36,908 nt of DNA from a virus. Each line of letters opens with the position of its first letter. Position 1 is the first letter of the stretch. The DNA lies in IMG/VR virus record IMGVR_UViG_3300030739_000026, positions 1-36,908 of that record. One strand, 5' to 3'. A program made the position numbers and the translations under genes. This document shows positions 6,183 to 13,142 of the stretch, in pieces. The notes under the pieces are model-generated. The model was not told the origin of the DNA, searched no databases, and was given only the letters and a program-made list of their open reading frames with translations.

Positions 6183-6632
6183 ATGAGCCTTGAATCTGTC
6201 ATCCTCGCCAATACCGTGGCCGTCGAGAAATTGACGGCTGCCCTGACCGCCGTGTCCACCCTGGGTACCGACGCCAAGGGTAAGACGGGCAAAACGGGCA
6301 AGACCACATCTGAGCCGGCTGCCCCCGCCGCTGCCGCTTCCACGCCGGCTCCCGCGGAGACGTCCGCAGCCGCCACGGGGCAGCCGGCCGCAGCCGTCGT
6401 CGACCTGAAGACCTACGGCGATGCCGTGACCTCCCTCGCCCGCGCGCACGGCAAGGACGCCGCCGTCGCCGCGATCGACAAGTTCGGGGGCGCCGGACGC
6501 GCCTCGAACGTGAAAGAGATCGACCGCAACGCCGCCCATGCGCACGCTCTGGCTGAGCACAAGCGCCTGGACGCGGAGAAGGCGGCCGCCGCTGCCGCAG
6601 CAGGTGGCAACGACCCCAACTCACTGATCTAG
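6183..6632 (+). CDS. Ala/Pro-rich hypothetical protein (149 aa)
   Basis: An N-terminal helix (about 1-27), a low-complexity linker with GKTGKTGKT and Ala/Pro runs (about 30-72), then a helical domain (about 73-130) with LKTYGDAVTSLARAHG, DAAVAAIDKFGGAGRASNVKE and an Ala-rich tail. The end is NDPNSLI, one of the recurring Leu-Ile tails. The helical domain resembles small phage proteins in which AAxAIL-FGG-xxSxL is repeated; I know no proven function. First gene behind the promoter at 6125-6152. Confidence 0.65.
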   Translation: MSLESVILANTVAVEKLTAALTAVSTLGTDAKGKTGKTGKTTSEPAAPAAAASTPAPAETSAAATGQPAAAVVDLKTYGDAVTSLARAHGKDAAVAAIDKFGGAGRASNVKEIDRNAAHAHALAEHKRLDAEKAAAAAAAGGNDPNSLI

Positions 6633-6644
6633 TCCGTCTTGTCT

Positions 6645-6692
6645 GCGCGCCTGGGGCACTGGACTCAAATCCGGGTAAGGCCTTAGGCGCGC
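6645..6692 (+). promoter_or_regulatory. Strong RNA hairpin before gene 6712
   Basis: Bases 6645-6657 pair with 6680-6692 over 13 bp, including two G-U pairs. An inner 5-bp helix (6659-6663 with 6670-6674) closes on a six-base loop, ctcaaa. The right arm is followed by GGCAGGAGGTGAGGG, the ribosome site of the gene at 6712, not by a U-run. An mRNA processing or translation-control element is therefore more likely than a terminator. Structure read directly; role inferred. Confidence 0.6.
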
Positions 6693-6711
6693 GGGCAGGA
6701 GGTGAGGGTCT

Positions 6712-6915
6712 ATGAACGTCACGTACGCCGATATGTCCGAGGGGCAGTGCCAGAACCCTCGGGCCCGAGTCGCGAGCATTCGCGCCGAAGCACTACGGCA
6801 GATCGCTGCCGAGGACTTCAACGCGCGTGTCGCCGCAGAGAAGGTCCGGATCCGGGAACACCGGCCCTTCTGGCATCGAATCTTCCCGTTCGTCATCACA
6901 ATTCGGAGACGCTAA
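6712..6915 (+). CDS. Small conserved phage protein (67 aa)
   Basis: Strong AGGAGG ribosome site upstream. Helical core (ARVASIRAEALRQIAAEDF and ARVAAEKVRIREH), then a hydrophobic-basic end HRPFWHRIFPFVITIRRR. I recall similar small proteins ending RPFWHRLFPF with basic residues next to replication genes of phages, but no function. The C-terminus may sit at a membrane surface. Confidence 0.6.
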   Translation: MNVTYADMSEGQCQNPRARVASIRAEALRQIAAEDFNARVAAEKVRIREHRPFWHRIFPFVITIRRR

Positions 6916-7130
6916 TGTCCGTTTCAACCATCGGGTCGACTCAGTCGACCGCGGCCGCCGCACTCGCGAAGGCCAAGGAAGAGATCGCCGCCGAGCAGCT
7001 CACCAAGGGCGTCGCGGCATTCAAGGTGAAGCTGCGCGCACTGGAAGCCGCGAAGCTTGTGGTCGAGAACCTGGAGCGCGAGATCGCGGATCTGCAAGCG
7101 AAGATCGAGCAGGGTAATTACGTTTCGTGA
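6915..7130 (+). CDS. Small coiled-coil protein (71 aa)
   Basis: ATG at 6915 overlaps the previous stop (TAATG). From about residue 14 the chain is a continuous charged helix with heptad spacing (ALEAAKLVVENLEREIADLQAKIEQG), so a coiled coil is expected. Probably an oligomerising accessory protein; role unknown. Couples to the next gene by GTGA. Confidence 0.6.
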   Translation: MSVSTIGSTQSTAAAALAKAKEEIAAEQLTKGVAAFKVKLRALEAAKLVVENLEREIADLQAKIEQGNYVS

Positions 7131-7711
7131 GCCTGTACGGCGGTTCACCATTTGAGCCAGGGAATCGGGTGCTGTCGCGCCCGATTCCTGTCCATTGGGC
7201 CGGCTGGAGGACGACGACACTCGATCTGCAGCACGCAGAATGGAAGCTGTTCATCCAGATGAACCACTTCGAGCACAAGTACCAGTTGGCCATGCATCAC
7301 GACCGGATGAAACTATCGGCAGTGTCTTATGAGGTGGCGATCCCGCTGAGGCATTCGCTAGCCCACAACTTCAGGCACGATGACGAGGAGCTGCCGGTGT
7401 TTAACGTGGTTCACGTCGCTCAATCGATTATGATGGCGCAGCATGTGAGCAACGATTGCATACCGTGGACGCGTATCGACGCCACACCCCAAATTCAAAC
7501 CGTACAGCTGCGCGACTTACGCGAGCTGTGCCATTTCGCCAAGCATGATCCGGGCAAGGAACTGTTTGTGCAGCAGGCGAACAAGTCCGTGCTCGAACGC
7601 TTGGAAGAGATCATCCGCGAGCAAGAGCCTTTGCAGAAAGAGATCCGCGCCTCGATGCAACGAGAGCCGGCCACAGTCACTCCGATTCGCACACTATTGG
7701 CGGTAGCATGA
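7127..7711 (+). CDS. Hypothetical protein (194 aa)
   Basis: GTG at 7127 coupled to the previous stop. The middle is His- and Trp-rich (MNHFEHKYQLAMHHDRMKL, IPLRHSLAHNFRHDDEELP); the C-terminal third is helical (ANKSVLERLEEIIREQEPLQKEI). The His/Asp clusters could bind metal, but no catalytic motif is clear. No family recognised. Confidence 0.6.
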   Translation: MSLYGGSPFEPGNRVLSRPIPVHWAGWRTTTLDLQHAEWKLFIQMNHFEHKYQLAMHHDRMKLSAVSYEVAIPLRHSLAHNFRHDDEELPVFNVVHVAQSIMMAQHVSNDCIPWTRIDATPQIQTVQLRDLRELCHFAKHDPGKELFVQQANKSVLERLEEIIREQEPLQKEIRASMQREPATVTPIRTLLAVA

Positions 7712-8181
7712 CGATTTTAAAAGCCCTCGGCACCCTGGTAGCCGTCCTGCTGATCATCTGTGCCTTTATGGTGGCACTCGCACGCGCTTCACGGGTACCT
7801 GATGATTGTTTGGCGTCCCCGGAGCCGGACGACGAAGATATCGACAAGGTTGTCCTCGGAGACGGATCTAGTGAGTATACGATTGCTGAGATGCGCGCAC
7901 GATGCCAGCGTCCGTTGACTGCAGAGGAGGAAGTGATTCGGGACAAGGACGCGAGGATCGCGCTCCTGGAGATGCAGCTGGCGAACCGTGATGTCACTAT
8001 TGCGGCCGCCACCGGCAATTCGGATCTGGCGCAAAGTTTCACGGACCTGGAGGTTGAGTATCGACGCGTCGAGAAGGCGTGGCGTAGCGAGCTGATGGAG
8101 CGTATTGGGCTGGTGCGGATCGTGAGCGATCAAGCCGAGACCCTGGCCCGTATTCGAGAGGCGCTGAAGCCCCGTGAGTGA
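7708..8181 (+). CDS. Membrane-anchored coiled-coil protein (157 aa)
   Basis: The ATG overlaps the previous stop (ATGA). One N-terminal membrane helix (about residues 5-26, LKALGTLVAVLLIICAFMVAL), an acidic linker, then a long coiled-coil region (about 72-155, ARIALLEMQLANRDV and later heptads). The layout is like an inner-membrane spanin, but the lysis cassette with Rz is in the late operon, so another role is likely. Its end overlaps the start of the nuclease gene by 8 bases. Confidence 0.6.
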   Translation: MTILKALGTLVAVLLIICAFMVALARASRVPDDCLASPEPDDEDIDKVVLGDGSSEYTIAEMRARCQRPLTAEEEVIRDKDARIALLEMQLANRDVTIAAATGNSDLAQSFTDLEVEYRRVEKAWRSELMERIGLVRIVSDQAETLARIREALKPRE

Positions 8182-9421
8182 CACCGTCGAGCGTGCACTC
8201 CACTCCATCCTGGCCCCGTCCAAGGGCCACATGTGGGCTCACTGCGTGGGCGCCCTGCGCATGTGTAAAGGTATCCCGAACAAGCCCACGAAGGACGCCG
8301 CGAGCGGTACCTGCACGCACTGGATCAGCGAGCAGGAGCTGAAGGGCATCGCACCTCTGCAGTCGCAGTTGGGCAAAGAGCTGCAGTTCGACGGGTTCAA
8401 ATTCACCGTCGATCAGGATCGTATCGATCGCGCGCGCAAGTACGTGGACGTGATTCAGCGCGAGCCCGGTTCGAAGTACTACGAGCACCTCGTCGACACC
8501 TCACCGGTGCTGGGCGTGGAGGGCCAGGAGGGCCACAGCGACTGCATCAGCATGGACCCCGACATGGTGGTCACGAGGCCCGATGGCAACCAATACAAGG
8601 GCATTCTCTCCTCGCACGATCTGAAGGACGGTGCGGGGCTCGTTTACGCCAAGGACAATATGCAAGGACTCGTCTATGTCGCCGCCGCTGCGTTTGAGTT
8701 CGATATTGTCTACCCGTGGGAAGGGTTTCGTTTCTGCGTACACCAGCCGCGTATGCACCATTACGACGAGTGGTTCTATACTCGGGAAGAGATTGCTGCT
8801 TTCGTGGCAACCATTCGCCCCGTGGCCCAGCTGGCATTCGACATCTATCACGATGTCGTACCCCTGGACGAAGACGCGCACCTCAACCCCGGGTACGACA
8901 CTTGCAGGTGGTGCGACGTGCGTGGATCTTGTCGTAAACGGGCGGCTGCTCAAGTGGCGCGATTTGCCGCCGTGGATCCCACGCAACGTCTGAAGCTGAC
9001 CGACGAGGAAGTCACGACGTACTACGCGACGCTGAACGAGATGGAGGACTGGGCCAAGGCGTTGCGCGCGGAAGCGTTCCGTCGCGCCGCTCAGCGCCGC
9101 GGCTCCATCCCGGGCTACAAGATCGTGCGCGGCAAAGCCGGATCGCGCGAGTGGACGGATGAGAAGAAGGCCCAATCGGCCATCCTCTTCGCACTCCCGC
9201 CGGACGCACCGGACGAGATGGTGTTTAAACCCCGCGAGCTGCAAAGCCCCACCCAGATTCAGAAGGTTCTGAAGAAGAACTATGACCTCGTGAAAGACCT
9301 CGTGTACCAGCCCCCAGGGCAGCTCTCCATCGCCCCCTTGCACGATCGGCGCGAAGAGGTCATACTGGAGCGCGCCGAATTTTCGGTGATCGACACGTCC
9401 GATTTTGATTCACTTATCTGA
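8174..9421 (+). CDS. DUF2800 Fe-S PD-(D/E)XK nuclease
   Basis: A 415-residue protein of the DUF2800 kind, related to RecB/Cas4 exonucleases. The nuclease core has HSD with Asp123 and HDLKDG with Asp149 and Lys151, followed by an AKDNMQGLVYVAAA helix. Cys24 near the N-terminus and Cys244, Cys247 and Cys253 (DTCRWCDVRGSC) match the split cysteine set that holds a 4Fe-4S cluster in Cas4- and AddB-type nucleases. The likely role is DNA end resection in phage replication or recombination, paired with the SSB gene next to it, an association known from many phages. The C-terminal third is helical with a possible OB- or HhH-like part. It ends DFDSLI. GTG start at 8174. Confidence 0.85.
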   Translation: MSDTVERALHSILAPSKGHMWAHCVGALRMCKGIPNKPTKDAASGTCTHWISEQELKGIAPLQSQLGKELQFDGFKFTVDQDRIDRARKYVDVIQREPGSKYYEHLVDTSPVLGVEGQEGHSDCISMDPDMVVTRPDGNQYKGILSSHDLKDGAGLVYAKDNMQGLVYVAAAAFEFDIVYPWEGFRFCVHQPRMHHYDEWFYTREEIAAFVATIRPVAQLAFDIYHDVVPLDEDAHLNPGYDTCRWCDVRGSCRKRAAAQVARFAAVDPTQRLKLTDEEVTTYYATLNEMEDWAKALRAEAFRRAAQRRGSIPGYKIVRGKAGSREWTDEKKAQSAILFALPPDAPDEMVFKPRELQSPTQIQKVLKKNYDLVKDLVYQPPGQLSIAPLHDRREEVILERAEFSVIDTSDFDSLI

Positions 9422-9431
9422 AGGAACTACC

Positions 9432-10079
9432 ATGTCCGAGCAACCGCAAGACACTTTGATGCTGATGAACGTCCGCGCCGGCCGCTACGTCCACTTGATT
9501 ACCGCCCGCCAAGGCCAGACCCGCGACGACGGTTCAGTACCGGAGCCGAAGTTTGAAATCGAGATCATTCTGCCGAAGAACCATCCGCAGGCCCAAGAAC
9601 TGAAGAATCGTCAGAAGGCCGCTGCGCAGAAGAAATGGGGCAACGACTACGAGAACATGCTGACTGCTCTCCTGGCTCGTGACCGAGTCCTCCTGCACAA
9701 CGGCGACGCCACGCGTATCGGCAAGCCCGAGTATGCGGGGATGTTCTACCTCAACGCCAAGAATCCCGAACAGCCGACCATCATCGTGTCCGAAGGCGGC
9801 GCCAACATCGCCACCCGTGGCACTCCGAAGGTCCTGCTCCCCGGGCACAAGGACTGGCCGTATCCTGGTTGCAAAGTCAATGTCGAACTCGACATTTACG
9901 CGTACACCAAGGGAAAGAACTCCGGTATCAGTGCGACCGTGTTGGGTGTCCAGTTCGCTGGGCACGATACCCGGTTGGGGAACCAGCAGGTGTCCAGTGC
10001 CAGCCGGTTCGGTGTGATCGCTGCGACCTCCGTGGACGGCGCCGCGCCGTCGCAGGGTAGCAGCGAGAGTTTGATCTAG
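9432..10079 (+). CDS. DUF2815 single-stranded DNA-binding protein
   Basis: A 215-residue protein fitting DUF2815, a phage SSB family related to T7 gp2.5 (OB fold). It shows FEIEIILPKNHPQ, a basic helix KNRQKAAAQKKWG, RIGKPEYAGMFYLNAKN and PYPGCKVNVELDIYAYTKGKNSGISATVLGVQF, the typical last strands. The ATG at 9432 with AAGGAA upstream is preferred over an earlier in-frame ATG at 9405 inside the nuclease gene. SSB proteins usually end in an acidic tail that recruits partners. Here the tail is Ser/Gly-rich and ends SSESLI, sharing the Leu-Ile end of other early proteins. Confidence 0.85.
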   Translation: MSEQPQDTLMLMNVRAGRYVHLITARQGQTRDDGSVPEPKFEIEIILPKNHPQAQELKNRQKAAAQKKWGNDYENMLTALLARDRVLLHNGDATRIGKPEYAGMFYLNAKNPEQPTIIVSEGGANIATRGTPKVLLPGHKDWPYPGCKVNVELDIYAYTKGKNSGISATVLGVQFAGHDTRLGNQQVSSASRFGVIAATSVDGAAPSQGSSESLI

Positions 10080-10085
10080 CTGATA

Positions 10086-10214
10086 GGGAGAGTGCATCGA
10101 GAGGGGAGCCATGAGCGTTATTAGGCCTCGCGCCAAACCCCGCCAACATGGTCGACTCGTCCAGGAGTTGGGAGGGGCGCTGGAAGACCCGTCCCCCTCT
10201 CGATGCACTCTCCC
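10086..10214 (+). repeat. Perfect 21-bp inverted repeat with 87-bp spacer
   Basis: Arm 1 (10086-10106, starting gggagagtgcatcgag) is the exact reverse complement of arm 2 (10194-10214, ending gatgcactctccc). Within the spacer a second helix is possible: 10143-10147 with 10167-10171, 10138-10141 with 10174-10177, and 10130-10132 with 10178-10180. The element fills the gap between the SSB gene and the gene before the polymerase. Candidate roles are a replication origin, a regulatory RNA or a processing site; none is proven. Confidence 0.9.
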
Positions 10215-10236
10215 GACTCGGGATAGCCATGTTTGA
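10111..10236 (+). CDS. Doubtful small reading frame (41 aa)
   Basis: ATG at 10111 with GGGGAG upstream runs to TGA at 10234-10236 and would overlap the next ATG at 10229. Its codons span arm 2 of the 21-bp inverted repeat, so its sequence is constrained by that element. The protein is Arg/Pro-rich without a recognisable fold. It may be an expressed leader or nothing. Confidence 0.2.
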   Translation: MSVIRPRAKPRQHGRLVQELGGALEDPSPSRCTLPTRDSHV

Positions 10237-10426
10237 GATTCCACCATCGCCGATGAAGCCGCATATTCTGGTCAGCAGAAACTCCGAGTGCTGGCTGTGC
10301 AGCTATGTCGCGCGAGTGACTGACGAAGAGGGGCAGAGGCGACTCGTTATTCAGACCCCTTACGGCATGGGTCGTACCCCGAAAGAGGCGTACCACGACT
10401 GGATGTCAAAGACGCCGGGCTACTGA
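10229..10426 (+). CDS. Small hypothetical protein (65 aa)
   Basis: The ATG at 10229 is chosen because an earlier in-frame ATG (10148) lies inside the inverted repeat spacer. Contains two Cys close together (SECWLCSYVARV) and a C-terminal GMGRTPKEAYHDWM, reminiscent of small phage proteins with a turn before a short helix. It overlaps the polymerase start (TGATG). No family recognised. Confidence 0.55.
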   Translation: MFEIPPSPMKPHILVSRNSECWLCSYVARVTDEEGQRRLVIQTPYGMGRTPKEAYHDWMSKTPGY

Positions 10427-12639
10427 TGAAGTTCGCCTTCGCTGATACTGAGACCCGGTCGCGCACTCGCATCTCTGCAGGCACAGACCTGTACACGCGC
10501 GACGCTCAGTGCATGATCGTCACCTACAAGCTAGGGTACGATCAACCCACGCGCATCTGGCAGCCGTGGAAGGACCCGATGCCGGGTGACCTGGAGGATA
10601 TGATCCGCGATGACTCGTGCTTGATCATCACGCACAAGGTCGAGTTTGACTTCAACATTTTCGAGCGCGCGCTTCAGCTGGGGATAAGGCGCAGTCGTAT
10701 GCGGTGCTCGCTGGCGTGCGCCTACGCTCACGGGTTGCCCGGCTCCGTCGAGACTCTCGGCACCGTCCTGGGGCTGCCGCTCGACCAGCAGAAGCTGATT
10801 GAGGACAAGGCGCTCATTCACACGTTTTGCGAACCGCAGAAGGCCACCGATCGATTCGTCGAGCCCTGGGAAGCGCCGCAGGAGTGGGAGCGATTCTGCA
10901 ATTACGCGATCCGCGATACCGACGCGCTGGCCGAGATCTGGCGTCGTCTGCCGAAGCACAACTATCAGGGGCTGAACCTGGAGTGGTGGTACCTCAATCA
11001 GCTGGAGAACGAACGTGGCTTTGGGTTCGATCAACCTCTCGCTGCTGCTACGCGAGAGTTTCTTAAACTGGCAAAGGCCCAGACCGATACCGCTATTTCA
11101 GACGCTACTGGAGGAGCCGTCAAAGCGGCCACACAGCGCAACCGGTTACTCGCCTATCTCCAAAATAAGTACGGGATGGAAATCTCAAACCTGCGAGCAG
11201 CTGAAGTGCGAGACTGGCTCGAAGCAGATGACTTGCACCCTGAAATTCGATTCCTCCTGGAAACTCGGCTGGAGGCTAGTAAGTCTTCCGGATCCAAGTA
11301 TACCCGAGGCCTCAATACAGTCGGCCCTGGCTCGCGCATTAGATGGGCCATCCAATGGTCTGGTGCGGGCCGCACTGGACGCAACAGCGGGCGCAACTTT
11401 CAGCCACATAACATGCCGCGTCCCATGGTCAACGTCCGGCAGACCAGTGGACCTAAGAAGGGACAGGTTCTCCTGGTTCCCGTTAAGGCTGCATGGATAG
11501 ACGATGTCATCCTCCCCGGCATTCGCAACCACGATGCACTGAGCTGCGACATCGTATACGGAGGACCTCATGAAGCAGCCGCGCTGGCCCTCAGGCACGT
11601 TATCACTGCCGCGCCCGGCAATGAGCTGGTTGTCGTTGACTGGAAAAACATTGAGAGCCGAGTGCTCGCTTGGATCGCTGGTGAAGAGTGGAAACTGCGT
11701 GCTTATGAGGCAAATGATCGGGGAGAGGGAGCTGACCTGTATAAACTTCTCTTTTCCAACTTCTTCGGCATCCCTGTCGAGGCCGTCAATGATACGGAGC
11801 GGCAGTCGGGCAAGGTGGCGGAACTGGCTTTCGGATTCGGCGGGGGAGTCGGGGCGATGGTTACAATGGCCGCGACATACCAGATGGATCTCGAACCGAT
11901 CGCAGCAATTGTACTGCCGCGTGCTACTGATACGCAGCTCAAGAAGGCCGAAAAAGCCTGGAAGCGCGCCTTCCTCGAAGCCGACGATTACGGCCTTGAG
12001 CCGGACCTCTACATTGCGCTCGACGTGCTCAAGCAGTCCTACCGTGAGTCCAACTCCGCGATCGACCAGCTGAAGAAGGACCTGGGATCCGCAGTCCTCG
12101 CCGCGGTGCGTAATCCCGGCGCTGCCGGATCCAGCACCGTCGGTCGATGCAAGATCTGGTCGACGCAAGCCGCACTGATCATCGAGCTGCCCAGTGGCCG
12201 GCGCCTGACGTACTGGACGCCCTCGATCGCTACCGAGGTCGATGTCAATCCGGTCGACGGGCATGTGAGCGAGCGCTCGTACGTTGTCTACTGGACCGCG
12301 CGCGGCAAGTTCTGGCGCTGCGAGAAGAGCTGGCCTGGGCTGTTCGTGGAGAACATCGTCCAGGCCATTGCCAATGATGTGATGCGCTGGAGCGCGGTCG
12401 CGGTTCACAAAGACACGTTGAGAGTGCCTGCGGTGAGGGAATATCTGCTGACGCTTACCGAGTGGGAGCGTACAGCGCTGGCGATGGATGTGCACGATGA
12501 GCTGGCGCTTGACGTGCCGGTTGGTTCATACCCGCTTGAGCGGTTGGAGGCACAGTGCGTGAAGGGTTTTTGGTGGTCCAAGGGTCTGCCGTTGGCGGTG
12601 GACGGCTGGAAAAATTTCCGCTACGGGAAGAGAGGATAA
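10426..12639 (+). CDS. Family A DNA polymerase with 3'-5' exonuclease
   Basis: A 737-residue phage replicative DNA polymerase of the PolA superfamily. The proofreading domain (about 1-180) keeps DTE (Asp7, Glu9), the Exo II segment around Asp75 and the Exo III motif YxxxD (Tyr160, Asp164). The polymerase domain has motif A VVVDWKNIESR (Asp405, Glu410), a motif B region RQSGKVAELAFGFGGG (Arg459, Lys463) and motif C HDE (690-692). No 5'-3' exonuclease domain is present, as usual for phage enzymes. In motif B the segment AFGFGGG replaces the YG of bacterial Pol I, as I recall for the SPO2/Xylella-prophage-like branch. It sits in the SSB-polymerase-VRR-NUC-helicase module. Confidence 0.95.
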   Translation: MKFAFADTETRSRTRISAGTDLYTRDAQCMIVTYKLGYDQPTRIWQPWKDPMPGDLEDMIRDDSCLIITHKVEFDFNIFERALQLGIRRSRMRCSLACAYAHGLPGSVETLGTVLGLPLDQQKLIEDKALIHTFCEPQKATDRFVEPWEAPQEWERFCNYAIRDTDALAEIWRRLPKHNYQGLNLEWWYLNQLENERGFGFDQPLAAATREFLKLAKAQTDTAISDATGGAVKAATQRNRLLAYLQNKYGMEISNLRAAEVRDWLEADDLHPEIRFLLETRLEASKSSGSKYTRGLNTVGPGSRIRWAIQWSGAGRTGRNSGRNFQPHNMPRPMVNVRQTSGPKKGQVLLVPVKAAWIDDVILPGIRNHDALSCDIVYGGPHEAAALALRHVITAAPGNELVVVDWKNIESRVLAWIAGEEWKLRAYEANDRGEGADLYKLLFSNFFGIPVEAVNDTERQSGKVAELAFGFGGGVGAMVTMAATYQMDLEPIAAIVLPRATDTQLKKAEKAWKRAFLEADDYGLEPDLYIALDVLKQSYRESNSAIDQLKKDLGSAVLAAVRNPGAAGSSTVGRCKIWSTQAALIIELPSGRRLTYWTPSIATEVDVNPVDGHVSERSYVVYWTARGKFWRCEKSWPGLFVENIVQAIANDVMRWSAVAVHKDTLRVPAVREYLLTLTEWERTALAMDVHDELALDVPVGSYPLERLEAQCVKGFWWSKGLPLAVDGWKNFRYGKRG

Positions 12640-12641
12640 CC

Positions 12642-12845
12642 ATGTCCACAGTTCACAAAGTCGTCACGACGCTCAGCACAGTGAGCGTGACGCGCATCGA
12701 CGACGCGGAGTTCGTCCTCACCGGTGGCCTGGATGGTCAGGTCTACATCGGCACCTTTGTCGATGAACGTCTTGCGGAAGGGTTCGTGCACGCCGCGCAG
12801 GAGTACCCGGACGCGACAATTCGCGGCACGCGGATGTACCCGTAG
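12642..12845 (+). CDS. Small hypothetical protein (67 aa)
   Basis: ATG at 12642 with AGAGGA upstream. Upstream in-frame starts lie within the polymerase gene. Beta-rich start (TVSVTRIDDAEFVLTG, QVYIGTFVD) and a short helix (ERLAEGFVHAAQ). The VRR-NUC start codon follows directly after the stop. No family recognised. Confidence 0.55.
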   Translation: MSTVHKVVTTLSTVSVTRIDDAEFVLTGGLDGQVYIGTFVDERLAEGFVHAAQEYPDATIRGTRMYP

Positions 12846-13142
12846 ATGCTCGAATCCAAAGTCGAACGCGCACTCGTGAAGTGCGTAGAGGCCGTCGGCG
12901 GGATGTGCGAGAAGCACGTCTCTCCGGGGCGCATTGGGGTACCAGATCGTCTCGTGACGTGGCCTGACGGCACGATGCAGCTGGTGGAGACGAAGCGCCC
13001 TGACGGGGACTTACGCGTCCCCCAGCGGCGTGATCATATCCGCCGCGCGAAGAAGATGGTCGTGGTCCGCATGGTGTACACGATCGAGCAGGCGCGGAAC
13101 TATGTGGAGGCTGAGGCCTCGCACTGGATTGAATTCAACTGA
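12846..13142 (+). CDS. VRR-NUC domain nuclease
   Basis: A 98-residue stand-alone VRR-NUC nuclease of the PD-(D/E)XK superfamily. It shows GRIGVPDRLV with Asp34, LVETKRPDG with Glu48 and Lys50, and Gln60 followed by a basic helix with His64. Phage members of this family are structure-selective nucleases, for example on Holliday junctions, and regularly sit next to an SNF2-like helicase, as here. The helicase start overlaps its stop (TGATG). Confidence 0.88.
   Translation: MLESKVERALVKCVEAVGGMCEKHVSPGRIGVPDRLVTWPDGTMQLVETKRPDGDLRVPQRRDHIRRAKKMVVVRMVYTIEQARNYVEAEASHWIEFN

Noticed and set aside
6640-6700. Possible tRNA from the GGACTCAAATCC stretch
   Set aside because: The outer stem encloses only 34 bases, with no D or T arms; it folds as one long hairpin instead.
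11185-12495. A 436-aa minus-strand reading frame
   Set aside because: Entirely antisense to the DNA polymerase, whose motifs A and C are intact; shadow frame.
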